From: Lysobacterales bacterium
GTDB lineage: Bacteria; Pseudomonadota; Gammaproteobacteria; Xanthomonadales; SZUA-5
DNA: 7,592 bases
Reading direction: 5' to 3'
Assembly (NCBI GenBank): GCA_024710675.1
Contig: JANJUH010000094.1
Span: 1 to 7,592, forward strand
Below, in pieces: positions 1 to 5,577 of the stretch (positions are counted from its first letter, which is position 1; every line of letters begins with the position of its first letter). The translations under genes were made by a program, and so were the position numbers. The notes beneath the pieces are model-generated. The model was not told the DNA's origin, did not search any database, and worked only from the letters and a program-made list of their open reading frames with translations.

Positions 1-21
1 AAGAGGGAGTCGGACATGGGC

Positions 22-52
22 GGTGAGTGGTGAGTGGTGGGTGGTGGGTGGT
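22..52. repeat. Heptamer tandem repeat GGTGRGT x4
   Basis: Four head-to-tail 7-bp units, GGTGAGT twice and then GGTGGGT twice, followed by a partial GGT. The array lies 3' of recR in non-coding DNA. Similar 7-bp arrays are, from general knowledge, common between genes of xanthomonads. No function can be read from it; slipped-strand length variation is likely. Confidence 0.85.
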
Positions 53-65
53 ACTCTGGCGACAG

Positions 66-97
66 GAGGGCACGGGGGCACGGGGGCACGGGGGCAC
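66..97. repeat. Octamer tandem repeat GGGGGCAC x4
   Basis: Three perfect GGGGGCAC units (74-97) follow one copy with a single mismatch (66-73). The G runs on the plus strand, separated by CAC, could fold into a G-quadruplex; this is inferred from the run pattern only. The array is about 200 bp past the 3' end of recR, with the G-rich strand opposite to the recR transcript. Confidence 0.85.
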
Positions 98-143
98 GCC
101 ATAGCGTCGCAAGCCCGGCACCGGGACACAAGCACCAACCGTG

Positions 144-231
144 TCGTCATTCCGGCGCAGGCCGGAATCCAGTGCTCTTGCCGCCCCTGTCGCAAGGGCG
201 GACTGGATCCCGGCCTGCGCCGGGATGACGA
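144..231. repeat. 88-bp palindromic REP/dRS3-like element
   Basis: Two 30-bp arms (144-173 and 202-231) are inverted copies differing at two positions. Each arm has its own small palindrome (TCCGGC..GCCGGA type), and the centre holds a further stem, CCGCCC at 181-186 with GGGCGG at 196-201. The whole element can therefore form a long hairpin or cruciform. The ends read GTCATTCC...GGAATCC, like the widespread ATTCC-N-GGAAT intergenic repeats typified by neisserial dRS3. There is no U-tract, so it is not a standard terminator, but it could protect or end the 3' part of the recR transcript. Confidence 0.85.
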
Positions 232-264
232 GCATTGACACTCGGCCGCTGGTGAAGGAACGCT

Positions 265-285
265 CCCGAGTCCCGAGTCCCGGCT
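265..285. repeat. Short heptamer repeat CCCGAGT
   Basis: Two perfect CCCGAGT units are followed by a diverged third, CCCGGCT. They end three bases before the recR stop codon. With the GGTGRGT array at 22-52, this makes two different 7-bp arrays on either side of the 144-231 palindrome. Nothing else is seen in the stretch from 1 to 287. Confidence 0.65.
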
Positions 286-287
286 TC

Positions 288-878
288 TCACACCACCTGC
301 CGCCCGCTGAAGGCATGCGCCAACGTGGTCCGGTCGATGTATTCGAGTTCGCCACCGACCGGCACGCCATGCGCGATGCGGCTGGCCGGGATGCCGGCGG
401 CGTGGGCGAGTTCGGCGATGTAGTGCGCGGTGGCTTCACCCTCGACCGTGGGATTGGTAGCGACGATCAACTCCCGTACTTCGCCTTCGGCCAGTCGATC
501 GGCAAGGCGATCGAGCCCGATCTCGCGCGGCCCGCGGCCATCGAGTGGTGACAGCCGGCCGTGCAGCACGAAATAGCGCCCGCGAAAACCAGTTGCTTGT
601 TCGAGCGCCATCAGATCGGCCGGCGTCTCGACCACGCAGAGCTGCGCCGGATCCCTCTGCGAACCCGCGCACAGCGCGCAGACCGGCTCCTCGGAGAAAT
701 CCCGGCAGCGGCTGCACAGGCCGATGCGATCGACCGCCGCCACCAGCCGCTCGGCCAGCCGGCGCGCTCCCTCACGATCGCGTTCGAGCAGGTGGAAAGC
801 CATCCGCTGCGCCGAGCGCGCACCGACACCGGGCAGGCAGCGCAGCGCCTGGATCAGTTGTTCGAGCAGTGGGCTCAT
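288..878 (-). CDS. recR: Recombination mediator protein RecR
   Basis: RecR acts in the cytoplasm with RecO (and RecF) to load RecA onto SSB-coated single-stranded DNA at gaps in the RecF pathway. The 196-aa product is close to the usual length of about 200. In order it shows an N-terminal helix-hairpin-helix (LPGVGARSAQRMAFHLL, residues 15-31), a four-cysteine zinc finger (C55, C58, C67, C70), a TOPRIM domain from about residue 79 (CVVETPADLMAL, with E84 as the conserved acidic residue) and the C-terminal segment GVPVGGELEYIDRTTL. The start is ATG at 876-878; the sequence just upstream reads GCCCCCCT, with no Shine-Dalgarno motif. The gene is last in the dnaX-ybaB-recR order, but a 333-bp repeat-bearing spacer separates it from ybaB, so it may rely partly on its own promoter. 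Identity is firm; only its transcription is uncertain. Confidence 0.97.
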   Translation of the reverse strand: MSPLLEQLIQALRCLPGVGARSAQRMAFHLLERDREGARRLAERLVAAVDRIGLCSRCRDFSEEPVCALCAGSQRDPAQLCVVETPADLMALEQATGFRGRYFVLHGRLSPLDGRGPREIGLDRLADRLAEGEVRELIVATNPTVEGEATAHYIAELAHAAGIPASRIAHGVPVGGELEYIDRTTLAHAFSGRQVV

Positions 879-904
879 AGGGGGGCTACGGTCGACAAGA
901 GAGA

Positions 905-1154
905 GAGCATTTTGTCCGCAAAGGACGCAAAGGACGCCAAGAAAAGCGGGAGGGGAAAGGACGGCTCGACAAGCTCAGGCCTTTCGAAGGTCTTTTACCG
1001 GATGTGCTGCAACCCATTGATTCTCTTTGGCCATGACAAGGATTCAGCGCGCCGCCACTGCCTCTTCGGTTCGCAAACCAGCGCACTGACGAGGGCAACG
1101 AGGACTCCGATCCAGGCCGTGGCTCTTCCTTTGCGTTCCTTGCGGACAACGCTC
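905..1154. repeat. Inverted-repeat (MITE-like) element between ybaB and recR
   Basis: The spacer at 879-1211 contains no gene. Its left part (905-934, GAGC..TTGTCCGCAAAGGACGC) is repeated in inverted and slightly diverged form at 1127-1154, about 190 bp away. The left arm holds three 9-bp tandem units, GACGCAAAG-like, at 915-941. Between the arms lies a CGACAAGCTCAGG motif with a small palindrome (963-990), a sequence type recurring in many proteobacterial intergenic regions. The layout fits a small non-autonomous element or a composite of REP-type repeats. No target-site duplication could be identified. It ends 27 bp before the recR start codon. Confidence 0.55.
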
Positions 1155-1211
1155 TTCCTGCAGTGCCCAGCGCATCAACGCGCAAACCGCGACCCGTGCG
1201 GAGCGATGCCC

Positions 1212-1547
1212 TCAGAACGGCAACTTGAAACCAGGCGGCAGGTTGAGGCCGCCGGTGACCTTGGCCATCCGCGCCGAGCTCATCTCGGCGACCTTGTTGA
1301 CCGCGTCGTTGAAGGCGGCGGCGATCAGGTCCTCGAGCATCTCCGGATCGTCCTTCAGCAGCGCCGGGTCGATGCGCACGCGGCGCGCCTCGTGGCGCCC
1401 GCTCACGGTCACGCTGACCATGCCGCCGCCGGCCTGACCGGTCACCTCGGCCGTCTCCAGTTCCTTCTGTGCCGCCGCCATCTGCTTCTGCAGTTCCTCC
1501 TGCATCTTCTGCGCCTGCTGCAGGATGTTGCCCAGACCACCACGCAT
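1212..1547 (-). CDS. ybaB: YbaB/EbfC family nucleoid-associated protein
   Basis: This small dimeric DNA-binding protein is associated with the nucleoid; the family is known to bind DNA and to be encoded between dnaX and recR in many bacteria. The 111-aa product matches the usual length of about 105-110. Residues 1-33 are a heptad-rich helix (LGNILQQAQKMQEELQKQM), followed by a beta region with the signature GGGMVSVTVSGRHEARRVRIDP at about 40-61 (seen here as two adjoining motifs), the LLKDDPEMLEDLIAAAFNDA helix, and a GLNLPPGFKLPF tail. The start is ATG at 1545-1547 with a strong AAGGAG six bases upstream. That ribosome site overlaps the dnaX TGA, so translation is probably coupled to dnaX. 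Identity is firm; its biochemical role remains loosely defined in the family. Confidence 0.96.
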   Translation of the reverse strand: MRGGLGNILQQAQKMQEELQKQMAAAQKELETAEVTGQAGGGMVSVTVSGRHEARRVRIDPALLKDDPEMLEDLIAAAFNDAVNKVAEMSSARMAKVTGGLNLPPGFKLPF

Positions 1548-1553
1548 TGCCGT

Positions 1554-1559
1554 CTCCTT
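1554..1559 (-). promoter_or_regulatory. Ribosome binding site of ybaB
   Basis: AAGGAG on the minus strand with a 6-nt spacer to the ybaB ATG. Its first base is the last base of the dnaX TGA stop codon, so ribosomes finishing dnaX stop on top of this site. This supports co-transcription and translational coupling of dnaX and ybaB. Confidence 0.85.
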
Positions 1560-3223
1560 CAGGAATCGAGTCGAAGCGAGCCCGGTACCATGCTGGCATC
1601 GAACTCGCGGATTACCCCGGCCACGGCCGGATCGGACATGAGTTTGCGTTCGGCCGCCTGCGCGCGCTCACCGCGCGAGCGCGCCTCGCGCTCGGCCCAG
1701 GTCTCGCCTTCGACCGCGCGCAAGACTATTTCGAGGCGCGCGCCGGTCGCCACGACCGCATTCTCCAGCTCGCGGCGCGCCAGCGGGGTGGCGAGGCCGT
1801 CGAGTACGGGCGCAAGCGCGACCCGCCACAAGCCATCCACGCAGTCGATCGGCCGCAGTTGCTGGGCCAGTGCCAGCGCGGGGCCACGCAAACCGGCCCT
1901 GGCCACCAATCCGAACCAGCCGTCCGCCGGCCCACCTTCGGCGATGCCGCTGGCCGCCGGCGGCTGCACTGGCCGCGCGCCCGGCATGGGCGTCGCCACT
2001 GCCAGCTGAGCCGATGGCTGGGCGGGTGCAGGGCTTGCCGACGGGCGACTCGGGATTCCTCCCGGGCCACCAGCCGGGGGCAAGGACGGCTGTGAACGGA
2101 CCGGGCCGCCCACGGGCGTCGGCGGTGCCGTGGCCGCATCGACCGGCTGGAAAGCCAGCAGGCGCAACATCGCCATCTCGAAGCCGGTGCGGTGATCGGG
2201 CGCCAGATCGATGTCGCGGCGCGCCTGCAGGCTGAGCTGGTAGTAGAGCTGCACCACCTCGGGCGCAAGGCGCTCGGCCAGCCCGGCCAGCACCGCGGGA
2301 TCGACGAAGCGCGATTCGATGTCCTCGCCAAAGGCCTGGCGCGCCGCCACTTCATGCCACAGCGCCAACAGCTCGGCCAGCAGGCCGGGATAGTCGACCG
2401 ACAGCTCGCCGATACGCGCCAGTTCCGTGCGCAAGGCCGCCCGATCCTCGTTGGCCAGCGCCAGCGCCAGCGCCGCCAGCGCCTTGCGGTCGATGGTCCC
2501 GAGCATCTCGGCAACCTCGGCGTGGTGGACGGCACCTCCGCCGAAAGCAATGGCCTGGTCGAGCAGGCTCAGCGCATCGCGCAGGCTGCCTTCGGCCGCG
2601 CGCGCCACCAGCGCCACCGCAGCGTCCTCGAAGGCCACGCCCTCGGCCTCTAGGATGCGCCGGATCTGCCCCTCGATCTCGATGCGCGACAAGCGCTTGA
2701 GGCTGAACTGCAGGCAACGCGAGAGCACCGTCACCGGCAGCTTCTGCGGATCGGTGGTCGCCAGCAGGAACTTGACGTGCGGCGGCGGCTCCTCGAGCGT
2801 CTTCAGCAGCGCATTGAAGGAACTGGTCGACAGCATGTGCACCTCGTCGATCAGGTACACCTTGTAGCGACCACGCGCCGGCGCATAGATCACGTTGTCG
2901 AGGATCTCCCGGGTGTCATCGACCTTGGTTCGCGAGGCGGCGTCGATCTCGAGCAGGTCCACATAGCGGCCGGCATCGATGTCCAGGCAGGTCGAGCATT
3001 CGCCGCAAGGCTCCGAACCCACCCCGCGCTCGCAGTTCAGCGCCTTGGCCAGGATGCGCGCGATCGTCGTCTTGCCGACGCCGCGGGTGCCGGTGAACAA
3101 AAAGGCGTGGTGCAGGCGCCCGGTTTCGATGCCGTTGACCAGCGCACGCACGACGTGCTGCTGGCCGACCAGTTCGCCGAAGCGGCGCGGGCGCCACTTG
3201 CGGGCGAGGACGAGATAGCTCAT
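1559..3223 (-). CDS. dnaX: DNA polymerase III subunit tau (DnaX)
   Basis: This is the AAA+ ATPase of the clamp loader, which opens and loads the beta sliding clamp and, as tau, ties the polymerase cores and DnaB helicase together at the fork. The 554-aa product has the N-terminal signature SYLVLARKWRPRRF, Walker A GTRGVGKT (45-52), a four-cysteine zinc module (C64, C73, C76, C79), Walker B/DEVH (126-129) and the SRC motif with its arginine finger (168-170). A proline/alanine-rich linker spans about 360-425. A C-terminal tau-type domain follows, ending in DPAV...FDASMVPGSLRLDS. It is shorter than the 643-aa E. coli protein, mainly in the linker. I see no A-AAA-AAG slippery site in or near the linker, so a frameshifted gamma product is not evident. 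The start is ATG at 3221-3223; the Shine-Dalgarno is weak and a hairpin lies 16 nt upstream. Confidence 0.98.
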   Translation of the reverse strand: MSYLVLARKWRPRRFGELVGQQHVVRALVNGIETGRLHHAFLFTGTRGVGKTTIARILAKALNCERGVGSEPCGECSTCLDIDAGRYVDLLEIDAASRTKVDDTREILDNVIYAPARGRYKVYLIDEVHMLSTSSFNALLKTLEEPPPHVKFLLATTDPQKLPVTVLSRCLQFSLKRLSRIEIEGQIRRILEAEGVAFEDAAVALVARAAEGSLRDALSLLDQAIAFGGGAVHHAEVAEMLGTIDRKALAALALALANEDRAALRTELARIGELSVDYPGLLAELLALWHEVAARQAFGEDIESRFVDPAVLAGLAERLAPEVVQLYYQLSLQARRDIDLAPDHRTGFEMAMLRLLAFQPVDAATAPPTPVGGPVRSQPSLPPAGGPGGIPSRPSASPAPAQPSAQLAVATPMPGARPVQPPAASGIAEGGPADGWFGLVARAGLRGPALALAQQLRPIDCVDGLWRVALAPVLDGLATPLARRELENAVVATGARLEIVLRAVEGETWAEREARSRGERAQAAERKLMSDPAVAGVIREFDASMVPGSLRLDS

Positions 3224-3239
3224 GCGCTGGGGAAGGATC

Positions 3240-3266
3240 CTGAGCGAAACCGCGATGATCGCTCAG
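3240..3266 (-). promoter_or_regulatory. Hairpin in the dnaX leader
   Basis: A perfect 8-bp inverted repeat, CTGAGCGA / TCGCTCAG, encloses an 11-nt loop. In the dnaX transcript it ends 16 nt before the ATG, close to where the ribosome binds. No U-tract follows, so it is not a standard terminator. It could be a leader structure affecting translation or stability, or a protein-binding operator; which one cannot be told from sequence alone. Confidence 0.5.
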
Positions 3267-3280
3267 TAAGGCGGCAAGTT

Positions 3281-3655
3281 GTAGGAGCGCGCTCTGCGCG
3301 CGAAAGGGCTGGCCGCAAACCTGATCGCGCCCAAGGGCAGTGCTAGGGGGACGAGGCCGTAGGAGCGCGCTCTGCGCGCGAAAGGACTGGCCGCAAACCT
3401 GATCGCGCCCAAGGGCCCTCCTACGGGGACGAGGCCGTAGGAGCGCGCTCTGCGCGCGAAGGGGCTGGCCGCAAACCTAATCGCGCCCAAGGGCGCTGCT
3501 CCGGGAGCAATGTAGGAGCGCGCTCTGCGCGCGAAAGGGCTGGCGGCAAACCTGATCGCGCCCGAGGGCGCTCCTACGGGAGCAATGTAGGAGCGCGCTC
3601 TGCGCGCGAAAGGATTTGCAGCAAACCTGATCGCGCCCAAGGGCGATCCTGCGGG
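3281..3655. repeat. Array of five paired REP units (BIME-like)
   Basis: Five head-to-tail units begin at 3281, 3359, 3437, 3512 and 3587, giving periods of 78, 78, 75 and 75 bp. Each unit is two opposed REP sequences. The first, on the plus strand, starts GTAGGAGCGC and forms the stem GCGCGC..GCGCGC. The second, on the minus strand, has the stem GCGCCCTTGGGCGC and ideally ends in the same TAGGAGCGC head. They are joined by a short GGCCGCAAACCT-type centre. The first REP is unchanged in all five units, whereas the minus-strand head is intact only in unit 4 and altered in units 1, 2, 3 and 5. The linkers are GACGAGGCC-like after units 1 and 2 and GAGCAAT after units 3 and 4. The array lies between 4.5S RNA and dnaX. 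REP pairs of this kind are usually dispersed by RAYT transposases; none is in this window. Confidence 0.92.
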
Positions 3656-3685
3656 TGCGCGCCAGCAGACCATGGGGCGGGAAAG

Positions 3686-3800
3686 GGTGGCAGCCCCTGC
3701 CAGCCACACCCCGGCGCCCGCTCGAACCGCGACCGTTGCTCCCTTCCGGGCCTGGCGGGGTTGACGGCCTTGCGACGCGGGGGGACCGACAGGGGCCACC
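3686..3800 (-). ncRNA. ffs: 4.5S RNA, small bacterial SRP RNA
   Basis: This RNA is the scaffold of the signal recognition particle; it binds Ffh and directs inner-membrane proteins to FtsY and the translocon. The minus strand gives a single long hairpin of about 115 nt, matching the E. coli 114-nt RNA. The terminal stem pairs GGTGGCCCCTG (from 3800) with CAGGGGCTGCCACC (ending 3686). The conserved apical Ffh-binding loop reads GCCCGGAAGGGAGCA, with the core GGAAGGGAGCA at 3737-3747. It lies 55 bp after tRNA-Ser and before the REP array and dnaX on the same strand, a neighbourhood common in gammaproteobacteria. Its exact ends are estimated from stem pairing. No clear terminator follows, so processing from a longer transcript is possible. 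Confidence 0.93.
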
Positions 3801-3822
3801 GCAGAACTGGTGTTGCTTAACC

Positions 3823-3836
3823 GGACGCGGGCGTCC
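3823..3836 (-). other. Small GC hairpin between tRNA-Ser and 4.5S RNA
   Basis: GGACG and CGTCC arms surround a 4-nt loop in the 55-bp gap downstream of the tRNA CCA end. There is no U-tract, so it is a weak candidate for a terminator or processing site. No convincing separate promoter for 4.5S RNA was seen in this gap, which favours a shared transcript with the tRNA. Confidence 0.35.
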
Positions 3837-3855
3837 TGCCCAATCAACCGGGAAG

Positions 3856-3948
3856 TGGCGGAGAGAGAGGGATTCGAACCCTCGATACGGGGATTAGCCG
3901 TATACGCACTTTCCAGGCGCGCTCCTTCAACCACTCGGACATCTCTCC
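3856..3948 (-). tRNA. tRNA-Ser (anticodon GGA)
   Basis: The minus strand folds as a class II tRNA. The acceptor stem is GGAGAGA / TCTCTCC, and the D-loop carries AGTGGTTGAAGG. The anticodon loop CTGGAAA gives GGA, which reads UCC and UCU codons. The long variable arm has an ACGG / CCGT stem, typical of serine tRNAs, and the T-arm contains GGTTCGAATCC. The discriminator base is G and the 3' CCA is encoded (3856-3858). It lies upstream of 4.5S RNA and downstream of the hydrolase gene, with its own promoter. Confidence 0.98.
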
Positions 3949-3987
3949 GCGGCCTGCCCTCCGACGCCGGGCGCCGGAGAGCCCGCG

Positions 3988-4017
3988 ATCATAGCCCAGT
4001 CGCGATACCGCACTCAA
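3988..4017 (-). promoter_or_regulatory. Sigma70-type promoter for tRNA-Ser
   Basis: On the minus strand TTGAGT (-35, 4012-4017; 4 of 6 matches to TTGACA) is followed after 18 nt by TATGAT (-10, 3988-3993; 5 of 6 matches to TATAAT). The bases right after the -10 are CGCGGGC, a GC-rich discriminator typical of stringently controlled stable-RNA promoters. The predicted start near 3981 gives a leader of about 33 nt before the tRNA, with a CTCCG / CGGAG hairpin. The -35 box overlaps the stop codon of the upstream hydrolase gene. Confidence 0.75.
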
Positions 4018-4799
4018 TCGTTTTCCGGTCGCTCCCAGGGACCGCGCGCTTCGTCTGCCGGCTCGGGCAGTGCATGGGTCTTGCCGACCCTGGCCACCTC
4101 GTAGCCTGCTGCACGCATCGCTGCGGCGGCTTCCTCGTCTGCGTAGTGATAGAGCACCATCCGTGCACGCAGGCCGTCGGGGTACTCGCGGGCGAGATCA
4201 TCGAGCCCGGCGTGCGAAGGATTACCTTCGAGCGTGCAGTCGTGGAAGACACGCTCGCCGCGCCCGGCGTGACGCGCCAGTTGTTCGGGGATGGGCCGGG
4301 TATCGCCGCTGTAGGCGAAAGCACCGGCCAGGGCGAGGCCGTAGGCCGAATCCGGCGCGTGATGGCGCACCGGGAAGACCTCGAAACGCCAGCCACCGTG
4401 CCAGAAGTGCTCGTCGACCGGGATCAGGTGGAAGACATCCCAGAAGTTGCGCCCGCCCTCGGCCACCCAGTTGGGAAAGGAGGCGACGCGCTTTTGCAGC
4501 CAGCGCACCAGCGGCGCCGGCACGTAGAGCCGCGGCAACGCGGCATTGACGAAGGCGAGCCGATAGAACCAGTGCTCGAAATCGCCGATGTGATCGATAT
4601 GCGGATGGGTCAGGAACATCGCCTCGGGCAGCCCACCATAGCGCGCGTGGTAGCGATCGAGCACGCCGGGACCGACGTCGATCAGCAAGAGTGGCCTACC
4701 GTCCTGCTCGAGCACGGCGCTCGACGCACCCAGTTCGACCGCCCGCGCACTGCCGACGCCCAGAAAGCGCAGCGCCAGTCCGCTTGTGTGCTCAGCCAC
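4014..4799 (-). CDS. RNase Z-like metallo-beta-lactamase-fold hydrolase
   Basis: This is a predicted cytoplasmic di-zinc hydrolase of unknown substrate. In the 261-aa form the metal ligands follow the RNase Z pattern: HPHIDH at 65-70, H146/H147 in VRHHAPDS, D166 in YSGDTRP, and H218 in LYHYAD. The segment FHDCTLEG near 186 resembles the IHEATF motif of RNase Z. It could act on RNA or on a phosphodiester or lipid metabolite; the location behind kdkA hints at the cell envelope but proves nothing. The start is taken as GTG at 4797-4799 because GGAGG lies six bases upstream and the reading overlaps the kdkA end by only 8 bp. An in-frame start at 4886 would add 29 residues with no family-like sequence. 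The pair is probably translationally coupled. The fold is confident, the function is not. Confidence 0.87.
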   Translation of the reverse strand: MAEHTSGLALRFLGVGSARAVELGASSAVLEQDGRPLLLIDVGPGVLDRYHARYGGLPEAMFLTHPHIDHIGDFEHWFYRLAFVNAALPRLYVPAPLVRWLQKRVASFPNWVAEGGRNFWDVFHLIPVDEHFWHGGWRFEVFPVRHHAPDSAYGLALAGAFAYSGDTRPIPEQLARHAGRGERVFHDCTLEGNPSHAGLDDLAREYPDGLRARMVLYHYADEEAAAAMRAAGYEVARVGKTHALPEPADEARGPWERPEND

Positions 4800-5538
4800 C
4801 GGCAACCTCCATCGCACTGCCGCGCTCGTGCGCCCGCAGCAGGCTCTGCCAGGACTCCCTGGCGTCGGTCGCTTCAACCCGTGCACCGTGCAGCTTGCGC
4901 AGCGAGCGCGCCAGCCGCTCGAGCACGCGCGCCGGCCACGACCCCGGGGCCGGGCGCGAGCCGCGATCCCAGTCGATCAGCCACAGCGACTCGCCGCCAT
5001 CGATCAGCACGTTGTGGGCATTGAGGTCGGCGTGGCGAAAACCCAGCGCATGGGTGCGCCCGAGCAGGCGCCCCAGGGCCTCCCAGTCGAAGTCGCGCCA
5101 GTCACGCAGCCGCGCCAGCCGTGCCGACAGGGTCTCCGCTCCCGGGATGCGTTCCATCAGCAAGGCGCCGGTGTAGAAGCTGCCCTCGCGATGGACCAGG
5201 GCTGCGAGCGGCCGCGGCACCGGCAGGCCAGCGGCAACGGCAGCGGCGAGCAGGCGAAACTCCGCGACCGGCCGGGCCCGTTCGATTCCCGTCCAGACAT
5301 AGCGATCCGCCAGCAGCCGCGCGACCAGCCCGCCGCGGCGATAACGCCTCAGTACGGCCTCACCGATCTCCAGCCGCACGCCAAAGGTCGCACCGCGCCC
5401 CCGATCGAGCAACTCGCGCCGCGGCCAGTGATCGGCATCGAACCACTCCATCCGCGGCGAGGGCACGCGCAGGCCATCGTGGATCACGATGCGATCCCCC
5501 TCGACGACCATTTGCGCGGCGATGCCCTGCTCGATCAC
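4792..5538 (-). CDS. kdkA: 3-deoxy-D-manno-octulosonic acid (Kdo) kinase
   Basis: KdkA transfers phosphate from ATP to the 4-OH of Kdo on lipid A at the inner face of the inner membrane, an early step in the LPS inner core of organisms with a single Kdo. The 248-aa product fits the family (about 240). It has the GRG nucleotide-loop equivalent (47-49), the family block LRRYRRGGLVARLLADRYVW (63-82), ERARPVAEFRLL (86-97), GLPVPRPLAA (104-113), the catalytic loop HADLNAHNVLID (169-180, catalytic D171) and the metal-binding LIDWDRG (187-193, D189). All key kinase residues are present. The start is GTG at 5538 with only a weak GGCGGG upstream; ATG at 5511 (residue 10) is an alternative. Its last codons contain the ribosome site of the hydrolase. 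It is divergent from the GT9 gene. Confidence 0.93.
   Translation of the reverse strand: MIEQGIAAQMVVEGDRIVIHDGLRVPSPRMEWFDADHWPRRELLDRGRGATFGVRLEIGEAVLRRYRRGGLVARLLADRYVWTGIERARPVAEFRLLAAAVAAGLPVPRPLAALVHREGSFYTGALLMERIPGAETLSARLARLRDWRDFDWEALGRLLGRTHALGFRHADLNAHNVLIDGGESLWLIDWDRGSRPAPGSWPARVLERLARSLRKLHGARVEATDARESWQSLLRAHERGSAMEVAGG
4806..4810 (-). promoter_or_regulatory. Ribosome binding site of the hydrolase gene
   Basis: GGAGG on the minus strand, six bases before the GTG at 4799 and inside the last codons of kdkA. It fixes the start of the hydrolase gene and supports coupling: the GTG (4797-4799) and the kdkA TGA (4792-4794) lie within 8 bp. Confidence 0.8.
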
Positions 5539-5577
5539 GATTACCCGCCCTGACGAACCCCGAGAGCATAACCAACA
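5539..5577. promoter_or_regulatory. 39-bp divergent intergenic region kdkA / GT9
   Basis: This short gap separates the start codons of two divergent LPS genes, so any promoters must overlap each other or the coding ends. No convincing -35/-10 pair or strong Shine-Dalgarno was seen for either gene. If the kdkA start is the internal ATG at 5511 the gap becomes 66 bp. Shared regulation is inferred from the geometry only. Confidence 0.4.

Noticed and set aside
144..231. Rho-independent terminator for recR
   Set aside because: The stem is long and GC-rich but no T-run follows on the minus strand; it fits a dispersed palindromic repeat better.
886..1599. 237-aa minus-strand open frame covering the ybaB-recR spacer
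   Set aside because: It overlaps ybaB in another frame and its part in the spacer is made of repeat sequence; there is no family signal or ribosome site.
561..2009. 482-aa plus-strand open frame
   Set aside because: It lies antisense to recR, ybaB and dnaX and crosses the repeat spacer. Its composition (Arg, Ala, Ser, His) is that of a GC-rich shadow frame.
3281..3655. Possible CRISPR array
   Set aside because: The units are 75-78 bp with nearly identical sequence throughout and no unique spacers; each unit is a pair of opposed REP hairpins. No cas genes are present.
3263..3934. 223-aa minus-strand open frame with five repeats of an AIRFAASPFARRARSY-like segment
   Set aside because: It runs through tRNA-Ser, 4.5S RNA and the REP array. 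The periods of 75 and 78 bp are both multiples of three, so the repeat stays open by chance; the peptide likeness simply mirrors DNA conservation.
4800..4886. Longer start for the hydrolase at 4886
   Set aside because: The extra 29 residues are not family-like and would overlap kdkA by 95 bp; the GTG at 4799 has a strong GGAGG at proper spacing.
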